Shown here: piece after piece, positions 8,601 through 21,455 of the stretch
Numbering within the stretch: the first letter of the stretch is position 1
Layout of the letters: the number at the start of each line of letters is the position of its first letter
Assembly: GCF_963576545.1 (NCBI RefSeq)
Contig: NW_026870445.1
Location: 47,359 to 111,358, forward strand
Reading direction: 5' to 3'
Source: Limanda limanda
Taxonomy: Eukaryota > Chordata > Actinopteri > Pleuronectiformes > Pleuronectidae
Length of the DNA: 64,000 bases
The notes under the pieces: model-generated
What the model was told of the DNA's origin: nothing
What the model saw: only the letters and a program-made list of their open reading frames with translations
The model's database searches: none
Translations under genes and position numbers: made by a program

Positions 8601-11217
8601 CTCCGACTTTCGGAAGGGTTAGGGTTAGGGTTAGGGATGAAAGCACATAGGAGAAAGAGATATTCTTGAATAACTTTTTTTGTGAAGGTCGGAGAGACTT
8701 GGAAAGTGGTTGCATCTGGACTAATTTGGGTCCTGCAGATCGATTGGTACCATCCCCGAGCTTGTACGACCTTCGGAAGAGGTCGACCGACGAAATTCCC
8801 CCAAATCTGAGGAGATATTCTTGAATAACTTTTTTTGTGAAGGTCGGATAGACTTGCAAGTAGGCTCTACCCCCACTAAATGGGGTTGCGCGCATCGATC
8901 AGTACCATCCTTGAGCTTCTCCGACTTTCGGAAGGGTTAGGGTTAGGGTTAGGGATGAAAGCACATAGGAGAAAGAGATATTCTTGAATAACTTTTTTTG
9001 TGAAGGTCGGAGAGACTTGGAAAGTGGTTGCATCTGGACTAATTTGGGTCCTGCGGATCGATTGGTACCATCCCCGAGCTTGTACGACCTTCGGAAGAGG
9101 TCGACCGACGAAATTCCCCCAAATCTGAGGAGATATTCTTGAATAACTTTTTTTGTGAAGGTCGGAGAGACTTGCAAGTAGGCTCTACCCCCACTAAATG
9201 GGGTTGCGCGCATCGATCAGTACCATCCTTGAGCTTTTCCGACTTTCGGAAGGGTTAGGGTTAGGGTTAGGGATGAAAGCACATAGGAGAAAGAGATATT
9301 CTTGAATAACTTTTTTTGTGAAGGTCGGAGAGACTTGCAAGTAGGCTCTACCCCCACTAAATGGGGTAGCGCGCATCGATCGGTACCATCCTTGAGCTTC
9401 TCCGACTTTCGGAAGGGTTAGGGTTAGGGTTAGGGATGAAAGCACATAGGAGAAAGAGATATTCTTGAATAACTTTTTTTGTGAAGGTCGGAGAGACTTG
9501 CAAGTAGGCTCTACCCCCACTAAATGGGGTAGCGAGCATCGATCGGTACCATCCTTGAGCTTCTCCGACTTTCGGAAGGGTTAGGGTTAGGGTTAGGGAT
9601 GAAAGCACATAGGAGAAAGAGATATTCTTGAATAACTTTTTTTGTGAAGGTCGGAGAGACTTGGAAAGTGGTTGCATCTGGACTAATTTGGGTCCTGCGG
9701 ATCGATTGGTACCATCCCCGAGCTTGTACGACCTTCGGAAGAGGTCGACCGACGAAATTCCCCCAAATCTGAGGAGATATTCTTGAATAACTTTTTTTGT
9801 GAAGGTCGGAGAGACTTGCAAGTAGGCTCTACCCCCACTAAATGGGGTTGCGCGCATCGATCGGTACCATCCTTGAGCTTCTCCGACTTTCGGAAGGGTT
9901 AGGGTTAGGGTTAGGGATGAAAGCACATAGGAGAAAGAGATATTCTTGAATAACTTTTTTTGTGAAGGTCGGAGAGACTTGCAAGTAGGCTCTACCCCCA
10001 CTAAATGGGGTAGCGCGCATCGATCGGTACCATCCTTGAGCTTCTCCGACTTTCGGAAGGGTTAGGGTTAGGGTTAGGGATGAAAGCACATAGGAGAAAG
10101 AGATATTCTTGAATAACTTTTTTTGTGAAGGTCGGAGAGACTTGGAAAGTGGTTGCATCTGGACTAATTTGGGTCCTGCGGATCGATTGGTACCATCCCC
10201 GAGCTTGTACGACCTTCGGAAGAGGTCGACCGACGAAATTCCCCCAAATCTGAGGAGATATTCTTGAATAACTTTTTTTGTGAAGGTCGGAGAGACTTGC
10301 AAGTAGGCTCTACCCCCACTAAATGGGGTTGCGCGCATCGATCAGTACCATCCTTGAGCTTCTCCGACTTTCGGAAGGGTTAGGGTTAGGGTTAGGGATG
10401 AAAGCACATAGGAGAAAGAGATATTCTTGAATAACTTTTTTTGTGAAGGTCGGAGAGACTTGCAAGTAGGCTCTACCCCCACTAAATGGGGTAGCGCGCA
10501 TCGATCGGTACCATCCTTGAGCTTCTCCGACTTTCGGAAGGGTTAGGGTTAGGGTTAGGGATGAAAGCACATAGGAGAAAGAGATATTCTTGAATAACTT
10601 TTTTTTGAAGGTCGGAGAGACTTGGAAAGTGGTTGCATCTGGACTAATTTGGGTCCTGCGGATCGATTGGTACCATCCCCGAGCTTGTACGACCTTCGGA
10701 AGAGGTCGACCGACGAAATTCCCCCAAATCTGAGGAGATATTCTTGAATAACTTTTTTTGTGAAGGTCGGAGAGACTTGCAAGTAGGCTCTACCCCCACT
10801 AAATGGGGTTGCGCGCATCGATCGGTACCATCCTTGAGCTTCTCCGACTTTCGGAAGGGTTAGGGTTAGGGTTAGGGATGAAAGCACATAGGAGAAAGAG
10901 ATATTCTTGAATAACTTTTTTTGTGAAGGTCGGAGAGACTTGCAAGTAGGCTCTACCCCCACTAAATGGGGTAGCGCGCATCGATCGGTACTATCCTTGA
11001 GCTTCTCCGACTTTCGGAAGGGTTAGGGTTAGGGTTAGGGATGAAAGCACATAGGAGAAAGAGATATTCTTGAATAACTTTTTTTGTGAAGGTCGGAGAG
11101 ACTTGGAAAGTGGTTGCATCTGGACTAATTTGGGTCCTGCGGATCGATTGGTACCATCCCCGAGCTTGTACGACCTTCGGAAGAGGTCGACCGACGAAAT
11201 TCCCCCAAATCTGAGGA
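5621..11217 (+). repeat. Block with CATTC marker, copy 3, and downstream mixed array
   Basis: Monomer order is A A2 Ba A B A A A2 A B A A B A B A A2 A A B A B A A A B A A B A A B8 A A B. Starts are 5621, 5784, 5941, 6096, 6259, 6414, 6577, 6740, 6897, 7060, 7215, 7378, 7541, 7696, 7859, 8014, 8177, 8334, 8496, 8659, 8814, 8977, 9132, 9295, 9458, 9621, 9776, 9939, 10102, 10257, 10420, 10583, 10737, 10900, 11063. The A at 8334 is 162 bp because one C of the C5 run is missing near 8392. Confidence 0.88.
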
Positions 11218-14200
11218 GATATTCTTGAATAACTTTTTTTGTGAAGGTCGGAGAGACTTGCAAGTAGGCTCTACCCCCACTAAATGGGGTTGCGCGCATC
11301 GATCAGTACCATCTTTGAGCTTCTCCGACTTTCGGAAGGGTTAGGGTTAGGGTTAGGGATGAAAGCACATAGGAGAAAGAGATATTCTTGAATAACTTTT
11401 TTTGTGAAGGTCGGAGAGACTTGCAAGTAGGCTCTACCCCCACTAAATGGGGTAGCGCGCATCGATCGGTACCATCCTTGAGCTTCTCCGACTTTCGGAA
11501 GGGTTAGGGTTAGGGTTAGGGATGAAAGCACATAGGAGAAAGAGATATTCTTGAATAACTTTTTTTTGAAGGTCGGAGAGACTTGGAAAGTGGTTGCATC
11601 TGGACTAATTTGGGTCCTGCGGATCGATTGGTACCATCCCCGAGCTTGTACGACCTTCGGAAGAGGTCGACCGACGAAATTCCCCCAAATCTGAGGAGAT
11701 ATTCTTGAATAACTTTTTTTGTGAAGGTCGGAGAGACTTGCAAGTAGGCTCTACCCCCACTAAATGGGGTTGCGCGCATCGATCGGTACCATCCTTGAGC
11801 TTCTCCGACTTTCGGAAGGGTTAGGGTTAGGGTTAGGGATGAAAGCACATAGGAGAAAGAGATATTCTTGAATAACTTTTTTTGTGAAGGTCGGAAAGAC
11901 TTGCAAGTAGGCTCTACCCCCACTAAATGGGGTAGCGCGCATCGATCGGTACCATCCTTGAGCTTCTCCGACTTTCGGAAGGGTTAGGGTTAGGGTTAGG
12001 GATGAAAGCACATAGGAGAAAGAGATATTCTTGAATAACTTTTTTTGTGAAGGTCGGAGAGACTTGAAAAGTGGTTGCATCTGGACTAATTTGGGTCCTG
12101 CGGATCGATTGGTACCATCCCCGAGCTTGTACGACCTTCGGAAGAGGTCGACCGACGAAATTCCCCCAAATCTGAGGAGATATTCTTGAATAACTTTTTT
12201 TGTGAAGGTCGGAGAGACTTGCAAGTAGGCTCTACCCCCACTAAATGGGGTAGCGCGCATCGATCGGTACCATCCTTGAGCTTCTCCGACTTTCGGAAGG
12301 GTTAGGGTTAGGGTTAGGGATGAAAGCACATAGGAGAAAGAGATATTCTTGAATAACTTTTTTTGTGAAGGTCGGAGAGACTTGCAAGTAGGCTCTACCC
12401 CCACTAAATGGGGTAGCGCGCATCGATCGGTACCATCCTTGAGCTTCTCCGACTTTCGGAAGGGTTAGGGTTAGGGATGAAAGCACATAGGAGAAAGAGA
12501 TATTCTTGAATAACTTTTTTTGTGAAGGTCGGAGAGACTTGAAAAGTGGTTGCATCTGGACTAATTTGGGTCCTGCGGATCGATTGGTACCATCCCCGAG
12601 CTTGTACGACCTTCGGAAGAGGTCGACCGACGAAATTCCCCCAAATCTGAGGAGATATTCTTGAATAACTTTTTTTGTGAAGGTCGGAGAGACTTGCAAG
12701 TAGGCTCTACCCCCACTAAATGGGGTTGCGCGCATCGATCAGTACCATCCTTGAGCTTCTCCGACTTTCGGAAGGGTTAGGGTTAGGGTTAGGGATGAAA
12801 GCACATAGGAGAAAGAGATATTCTTGAATAACTTTTTTTGTGAAGGTCGGAGAGACTTGGAAAGTGGTTGCATCTGGACTAATTTGGGTCCTGCGGATCG
12901 ATTGGTACCATCCCCGAGCTTGTACGACCTTCGGAAGAGGTCGACCGACGAAATTCCCCCAAATCTGAGGAGATATTCTTGAATAACTTTTTTTGTGAAG
13001 GTCGGAGAGACTTGCAAGTAGGCTCTACCCCCACTAAATGGGGTAGCGCGCATCGATCGGTACCATCCTTGAGCTTCTCCGACTTTCGGAAGGGTTAGGG
13101 TTAGGGTTAGGGATGAAAGCACATAGGAGAAAGAGATATTCTTGAATAACTTTTTTTGTGAAGGTCGGAGAGACTTGCAAGTAGGCTCTACCCCCACTAA
13201 ATGGGGTAGCGCGCATCGATCGGTACCATCCTTGAGCTTCTCCGACTTTCGGAAGGGTTAGGGTTAGGGTTAGGGATGAAAGCACGTAGGAGAAAGAGAT
13301 ATTCTTGAATAACTTTTTTTGTGAAGGTCGGAGAGACTTGAAAAGTGGTTGCATCTGGACTAATTTGGGTCCTGCGGATCGATTGGTACCATCCCCGAGC
13401 TTGTACGACCTTCGGAAGAGGTCGACCGACGAAATTCCCCCAAATCTGAGGAGATATTCTTGAATAACTTTTTTTGTGAAGGTCGGAGAGACTTGCAAGT
13501 AGGCTCTACCCCCACTAAATGGGGTTGCGCGCATCGATCAGTACCATCCTTGAGCTTCTCCGACTTTCGGAAGGGTTAGGGTTAGGGTTAGGGATGAAAG
13601 CACATAGGAGAAAGAGATATTCTTGAATAACTTTTTTTGTGAAGGTCGGAGAGACTTGGAAAGTGGTTGCATCTGGACTAATTTGGGTCCTGCGGATCGA
13701 TTGGTACCATCCCCGAGCTTGTACGACCTTCGGAAGAGGTCGACCGACGAAATTCCCCCAAATCTGAGGAGATATTCTTGAATAACTTTTTTTGTGAAGG
13801 TCGGAGAGACTTGCAAGTAGGCTCTACCCCCACTAAATGGGGTAGCGCGCATCGATCGGTACCATCCTTGAGCTTCTCCGACTTTCGGAAGGGTTAGGGT
13901 TAGGGTTAGGGATGAAAGCACATAGGAGAAAGAGATATTCTTGAATAACTTTTTTTGTGAAGGTCGGAGAGACTTGCAAGTAGGCTCTACCCCCACTAAA
14001 TGGGGTAGCGCGCATCGATCGGTACCATCCTTGAGCTTCTCCGACTTTCGGAAGGGTTAGGGTTAGGGTTAGGGATGAAAGCACATAGGAGAAAGAGATA
14101 TTCTTGAATAACTTTTTTTGTGAAGGTCGGAGAGACTTGCAAGTAGGCTCTACCCCCACTAAATGGGGTAGCGCGCATCGATCGGTACCATCCTTGAGCT

Positions 14201-16177
14201 TCTCCGACTTTCGGAAGGGTTAGGGTTAGGGATGAAAGCACATAGGAGAAAGAGATATTCTTGAATAACTTTTTTTGTGAAGGTCGGAGAGACTTGCAAG
14301 TAGGCTCTACCCCCACTAAATGGGGTTGCGCGCATCGATCGGTACCATCTTTGAGCTTCTCCGACTTTCGGAAGGGTTAGGGTTAGGGTTAGGGATGAAA
14401 GCACATAGGAGAAAGAGATATTCTTGAATAACTTTTTTTGTGAAGGTCGGAGAGACTTGCAAGTAGGCTCTACCCCCACTAAATGGGGTAGCGCGCATCG
14501 ATCGGTACCATCCTTGAGCTTCTCCGACTTTCGGAAGGGTTAGGGTTAGGGTTAGGGATGAAAGCACATAGGAGAAAGAGATATTCTTGAATAACTTTTT
14601 TTGTGAAGGTCGGAGAGACTTGGAAAGTGGTTGCATCTGGACTAATTTGGGTCCTGCAGATCGATTGGTACCATCCCCGAGCTTGTACGACCTTCGGAAG
14701 AGGTCGACCGACGAAATTCCCCCAAATCTGAGGAGATATTCTTGAATAACTTTTTTTGTGAAGGTCGGAGAGACTTGCAAGTAGGCTCTACCCCCACTAA
14801 ATGGGGTTGCGCGCATCGATCAGTACCATCCTTGAGCTTCTCCGACTTTCGGAAGGGTTAGGGTTAGGGTTAGGGATGAAAGCACATAGGAGAAAGAGAT
14901 ATTCTTGAATAACTTTTTTTGTGAAGGTCGGAGAGACTTGGAAAGTGGTTGCATCTGGACTAATTTGGGTCCTGCGGATCGATTGGTACCATCCCCGAGC
15001 TTGTACGACCTTCGGAAGAGGTCGACCGACGAAATTCCCCCAAATCTGAGGAGATATTCTTGAATAACTTTTTTTGTGAAGGTCGGAGAGACTTGCAAGT
15101 AGGCTCTACCCCCACTAAATGGGGTTGCGCGCATCGATCAGTACCATCCTTCAGCTTCTCCGACTTTCGGAAGGGTTAGGGTTAGGGTTAGGGATGAAAG
15201 CACATAGGAGAAAGAGATATTCTTGAATAACTTTTTTTGTGAAGGTCGGAGAGACTTGCAAGTAGGCTCTACCCCCACTAAATGGGGTAGCGCGCATCGA
15301 TCGGTACCATCCTTGAGCTTCTCCGACTTTCGGAAGGGTTAGGGTTAGGGTTAGGGATGAAAGCACATAGGAGAAAGAGATATTCTTGAATAACTTTTTT
15401 TGTGAAGGTCGGAGAGACTTGCAAGTAGGCTCTACCCCCACTAAATGGGGTAGCGCGCATCGATCGGTACCATCCTTGAGCTTCTCCGACTTTCGGAAGG
15501 GTTAGGGTTAGGGTTAGGGATGAAAGCACATAGGAGAAAGAGATATTCTTGAATAACTTTTTTTGTGAAGGTCGGAGAGACTTGCAAGTAGGCTCTACCC
15601 CCACTAAATGGGGTAGCGCACATCGATCGGTACCATCTTTGAGCTTCTCCGACTTTCGGAAGGGTTAGGGTTAGGGTTAGGGATGAAAGCACATAGGAGA
15701 AAGAGATATTCTTGAATAACTTTTTTTGTGAAGGTCGGAGAGACTTGGAAAGTGGTTGCATCTGGACTAATTTGGGTCCTGCGGATCGATTGGTACCATC
15801 CCCGAGCTTGTACGACCTTCGGAAGAGGTCGACCGACGAAATTCCCCCAAATCTGAGGAGATATTCTTGAATAACTTTTTTTGTGAAGGTCGGAGAGACT
15901 TGCAAGTAGGCTCTACCCCCACTAAATGGGGTAGCGCGCATCGATCGGTACCATCCTTGAGCTTCTCCGACTTTCGGAAGGGTTAGGGTTAGGGTTAGGG
16001 ATGAAAGCACATAGGAGAAAGAGATATTCTTGAATAACTTTTTTTGTGAAGGTCGGAGAGACTTGGAAAGTGGTTGCATCTGGACTAATTTGGGTCCTGC
16101 GGATCGATTGGTACCATCCCCGAGCTTGTACGACCTTCGGAAGAGGTCGACCGACGAAATTCCCCCAAATCTGAGGA
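11218..16177 (+). repeat. 4960-bp higher-order repeat, copy 1
   Basis: Monomer order is A A B8 A A Ba A A2 Ba A B A A Ba A B A A A2 A A B A B A A A A B A B. Starts run 11218, 11381, 11544, 11698, 11861, 12024, 12179, 12342, 12499, 12654, 12817, 12972, 13135, 13298, 13453, 13616, 13771, 13934, 14097, 14254, 14417, 14580, 14735, 14898, 15053, 15216, 15379, 15542, 15705, 15860, 16023. The rare CACGTAGG variant (13283) recurs exactly 4960 bp later. Compared with copy 2, one A+B pair is missing between 14097 and 14254. Confidence 0.93.
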
Positions 16178-19100
16178 GATATTCTTGAATAACTTTTTTT
16201 GTGAAGGTCGGAGAGACTTGCAAGTAGGCTCTACCCCCACTAAATGGGGTTGCGCGCATCGATCAGTACCATCTTTGAGCTTCTCCGACTTTCGGAAGGG
16301 TTAGGGTTAGGGTTAGGGATGAAAGCACATAGGAGAAAGAGATATTCTTGAATAACTTTTTTTGTGAAGGTCGGAGAGACTTGCAAGTAGGCTCTACCCC
16401 CACTAAATGGGGTAGCGCGCATCGATCTGTACCATCCTTGAGCTTCTCCGACTTTCGGAAGGGTTAGGGTTAGGGTTAGGGATGAAAGCACATAGGAGAA
16501 AGAGATATTCTTGAATAACTTTTTTTTGAAGGTCGGAGAGACTTGGAAAGTGGTTGCATCTGGACTAATTTGGGTCCTGCGGATCGATTGGTACCATCCC
16601 CGAGCTTGTACGACCTTCGGAAGAGGTCGACCGACGAAATTCCCCCAAATCTGAGGAGATATTCTTGAATAACTTTTTTTGTGAAGGTCGGAGAGACTTG
16701 CAAGTAGGCTCTACCCCCACTAAATGGGGTTGCGCGCATCGATCGGTACCATCCTTGAGCTTCTCCGACTTTCGGAAGGGTTAGGGTTAGGGTTAGGGAT
16801 GAAAGCACATAGGAGAAAGAGATATTCTTGAATAACTTTTTTTGTGAAGGTCGGAGAGACTTGCAAGTAGGCTCTACCCCCACTAAATGGGGTAACGCGC
16901 ATCGATCGGTACCATCCTTGAGCTTCTCCGACTTTCGGAAGGGTTAGGGTTAGGGTTAGGGATGAAAGCACATAGGAGAAAGAGATATTCTTGAATAACT
17001 TTTTTTGTGAAGGTCGGAGAGACTTGAAAAGTGGTTGCATCTGGACTAATTTGGGTCCTGCGGATCGATTGGTACCATCCCCGAGCTTGTACGACCTTCG
17101 GAAGAGGTCGACCGACGAAATTCCCCCAAATCTGAGGAGATATTCTTGAATAACTTTTTTTGTGAAGGTCGGAGAGACTTGCAAGTAGGCTCTACCCCCA
17201 CTAAATGGGGTAGCGCGCATCGATCGGTACCATCCTTGAGCTTCTCCGACTTTCGGAAGGGTTAGGGTTAGGGTTAGGGATGAAAGCACATAGGAGAAAG
17301 AGATATTCTTGAATAACTTTTTTTGTGAAGGTCGGAGAGACTTGCAAGTAGGCTCTACCCCCACTAAATGGGGTAGCGCGCATCGATCGGTACCATCCTT
17401 GAGCTTCTCCGACTTTCGGAAGGGTTAGGGTTAGGGATGAAAGCACATAGGAGAAAGAGATATTCTTGAATAACTTTTTTTGTGAAGGTCGGAGAGACTT
17501 GAAAAGTGGTTGCATCTGGACTAATTTGGGTCCTGCGGATCGATTGGTACCATCCCCGAGCTTGTACGACCTTCGGAAGAGGTCGACCGACGAAATTCCC
17601 CCAAATCTGAGGAGATATTCTTGAATAACTTTTTTTGTGAAGGTCGGAGAGACTTGCAAGTAGGCTCTACCCCCACTAAATGGGGTTGCGCGCATCGATC
17701 AGTACCATCCTTGAGCTTCTCCGACTTTCGGAAGGGTTAGGGTTAGGGTTAGGGATGAAAGCACATAGGAGAAAGAGATATTCTTGAATAACTTTTTTTG
17801 TGAAGGTCGGAGAGACTTGGAAAGTGGTTGCATCTGGACTAATTTGGGTCCTGCGGATCGATTGGTACCATCCCCGAGCTTGTACGACCTTCGGAAGAGG
17901 TCGACCGACGAAATTCCCCCAAATCTGAGGAGATATTCTTGAATAACTTTTTTTGTGAAGGTCGGAGAGACTTGCAAGTAGGCTCTACCCCCACTAAATG
18001 GGGTAGCGCGCATCGATCGGTACCATCCTTGAGCTTCTCCGACTTTCGGAAGGGTTAGGGTTAGGGTTAGGGATGAAAGCACATAGGAGAAAGAGATATT
18101 CTTGAATAACTTTTTTTGTGAAGGTCGGAGAGACTTGCAAGTAGGCTCTACCCCCACTAAATGGGGTAGCGCGCATCGATCGGTACCATCCTTGAGCTTC
18201 TCCGACTTTCGGAAGGGTTAGGGTTAGGGTTAGGGATGAAAGCACGTAGGAGAAAGAGATATTCTTGAATAACTTTTTTTGTGAAGGTCGGAGAGACTTG
18301 AAAAGTGGTTGCATCTGGACTAATTTGGGTCCTGCGGATCGATTGGTACCATCCCCGAGCTTGTACGACCTTCGGAAGAGGTCGACCGACGAAATTCCCC
18401 CAAATCTGAGGAGATATTCTTGAATAACTTTTTTTGTGAAGGTCGGAGAGACTTGCAAGTAGGCTCTACCCCCACTAAATGGGGTTGCGCGCATCGATCA
18501 GTACCATCCTTGAGCTTCTCCGACTTTCGGAAGGGTTAGGGTTAGGGTTAGGGATGAAAGCACATAGGAGAAAGAGATATTCTTGAATAACTTTTTTTGT
18601 GAAGGTCGGAGAGACTTGGAAAGTGGTTGCATCTGGACTAATTTGGGTCCTGCGGATCGATTGGTACCATCCCCGAGCTTGTACGACCTTCGGAAGAGGT
18701 CGACCGACGAAATTCCCCCAAATCTGAGGAGATATTCTTGAATAACTTTTTTTGTGAAGGTCGGAGAGACTTGCAAGTAGGCTCTACCCCCACTAAATGG
18801 GGTAGCGCGCATCGATCGGTACCATCCTTGAGCTTCTCCGACTTTCGGAAGGGTTAGGGTTAGGGTTAGGGATGAAAGCACATAGGAGAAAGAGATATTC
18901 TTGAATAACTTTTTTTGTGAAGGTCGGAGAGACTTGCAAGTAGGCTCTACCCCCACTAAATGGGGTAGCGCGCATCGATCGGTACCATCCTTGAGCTTCT
19001 CCGACTTTCGGAAGGGTTAGGGTTAGGGTTAGGGATGAAAGCACATAGGAGAAAGAGATATTCTTGAATAACTTTTTTTGTGAAGGTCGGAGAGACTTGC

Positions 19101-21455
19101 AAGTAGGCTCTACCCCCACTAAATGGGGTAGCGCGCATCGATCGGTACCATCCTTGAGCTTCTCCGACTTTCGGAAGGGTTAGGGTTAGGGATGAAAGCA
19201 CATAGGAGAAAGAGATATTCTTGAATAACTTTTTTTGTGAAGGTCGGAGAGACTTGCAAGTAGGCTCTACCCCCACTAAATGGGGTAGCGCGCATCGATC
19301 GGTACCATCCTTGAGCTTCTCCGACTTTCGGAAGGGTTAGGGTTAGGGTTAGGGATGAAAGCACATAGGAGAAAGAGATATTCTTGAATAACTTTTTTTG
19401 TGAAGGTCGGAGAGACTTGGAAAGTGGTTGCATCTGGACTAATTTGGGTCCTGCGGATCGATTGGTACCATCATCGAGCTTGTACGACCTTCGGAAGAGG
19501 TCGACCGACGAAATTCCCCCAAATCTGAGGAGATATTCTTGAATAACTTTTTTTGTGAAGGTCGGAGAGACTTGCAAGTAGGCTCTACCCCCACTAAATG
19601 GGGTTGCGCGCATCGATCGGTACCATCTTTGAGCTTCTCCGACTTTCGGAAGGGTTAGGGTTAGGGTTAGGGATGAAAGCACATAGGAGAAAGAGATATT
19701 CTTGAATAACTTTTTTTGTGAAGGTCGGAGAGACTTGCAAGTAGGCTCTACCCCCACTAAATGGGGTAGCGCGCATCGATCGGTACCATCCTTGAGCTTC
19801 TCCGACTTTCGGAAGGGTTAGGGTTAGGGTTAGGGATGAAAGCACATAGGAGAAAGAGATATTCTTGAATAACTTTTTTTGTGAAGGTCGGAGAGACTTG
19901 GAAAGTGGTTGCATCTGGACTAATTTGGGTCCTGCAGATCGATTGGTACCATCCCCGAGCTTGTACGACCTTCGGAAGAGGTCGACCGACGAAATTCCCC
20001 CAAATCTGAGGAGATATTCTTGAATAACTTTTTTTGTGAAGGTCGGAGAGACTTGCAAGTAGGCTCTACCCCCACTAAATGGGGTTGCGCGCATCGATCA
20101 GTACCATCCTTGAGCTTCTCCGACTTTCGGAAGGGTTAGGGTTAGGGTTAGGGATGAAAGCACATAGGAGAAAGAGATATTCTTGAATAACTTTTTTTGT
20201 GAAGGTCGGAGAGACTTGGAAAGTGGTTGCATCTGGACTAATTTGGGTCCTGCGGATCGATTGGTACCATCCCCGAGCTTGTACGACCTTCGGAAGAGGT
20301 CGACCGACGAAATTCCCCCAAATCTGAGGAGATATTCTTGAATAACTTTTTTTGTGAAGGTCGGAGAGACTTGCAAGTAGGCTCTACCCCCACTAAATGG
20401 GGTTGCGCGCATCGATCAGTACCATCCTTGAGCTTCTCCGACTTTCGGAAGGGTTAGGGTTAGGGTTAGGGATGAAAGCACATAGGAGAAAGAGATATTC
20501 TTGAATAACTTTTTTTGTGAAGGTCGGAGAGACTTGCAAGTAGGCTCTACCCCCACTAAATGGGGTAGCGCGCATCGATCGGTACCATCCTTGAGCTTCT
20601 CCGACTTTCGGAAGGGTTAGGGTTAGGGTTAGGGATGAAAGCACATAGGAGAAAGAGATATTCTTGAATAACTTTTTTTGTGAAGGTCGGAGAGACTTGC
20701 AAGTAGGCTCTACCCCCACTAAATGGGGTAGCGCGCATCGATCGGTACCATCCTTGAGCTTCTCCGACTTTCGGAAGGGTTAGGGTTAGGGTTAGGGATG
20801 AAAGCACATAGGAGAAAGAGATATTCTTGAATAACTTTTTTTGTGAAGGTCGGAGAGACTTGCAAGTAGGCTCTACCCCCACTAAATGGGGTAGCGCACA
20901 TCGATCGGTACCATCTTTGAGCTTCTCCGACTTTCGGAAGGGTTAGGGTTAGGGTTAGGGATGAAAGCACATAGGAGAAAGAGATATTCTTGAATAACTT
21001 TTTTTGTGAAGGTCGGAGAGACTTGGAAAGTGGTTGCATCTGGACTAATTTGGGTCCTGCGGATCGATTGGTACCATCCCCGAGCTTGTACGACCTTCGG
21101 AAGAGGTCGACCGACGAAATTCCCCCAAATCTGAGGAGATATTCTTGAATAACTTTTTTTGTGAAGGTCGGAGAGACTTGCAAGTAGGCTCTACCCCCAC
21201 TAAATGGGGTAGCGCGCATCGATCGGTACCATCCTTGAGCTTCTCCGACTTTCGGAAGGGTTAGGGTTAGGGTTAGGGATGAAAGCACATAGGAGAAAGA
21301 GATATTCTTGAATAACTTTTTTTGTGAAGGTCGGAGAGACTTGGAAAGTGGTTGCATCTGGACTAATTTGGGTCCTGCGGATCGATTGGTACCATCCCCG
21401 AGCTTGTACGACTTTCGGAAGAGGTCGACCGACGAAATTCCCCCAAATCTGAGGA
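16178..21455 (+). repeat. 4960-bp higher-order repeat, copy 2 (5278 bp)
   Basis: Monomer order is as in copy 1, but with an extra A (19214) and B (19377) after the A2 at 19057. Total length is therefore 4960 + 318. Shared markers include B8 at 16504, CACGTAGG at 18243 and the GCGCACATC + ATCTTT A at 20820. Private changes include GGTAACGCG (16894), ATCTGTACC (16426) and CATCATCGAG in the B at 19377. Confidence 0.93.
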
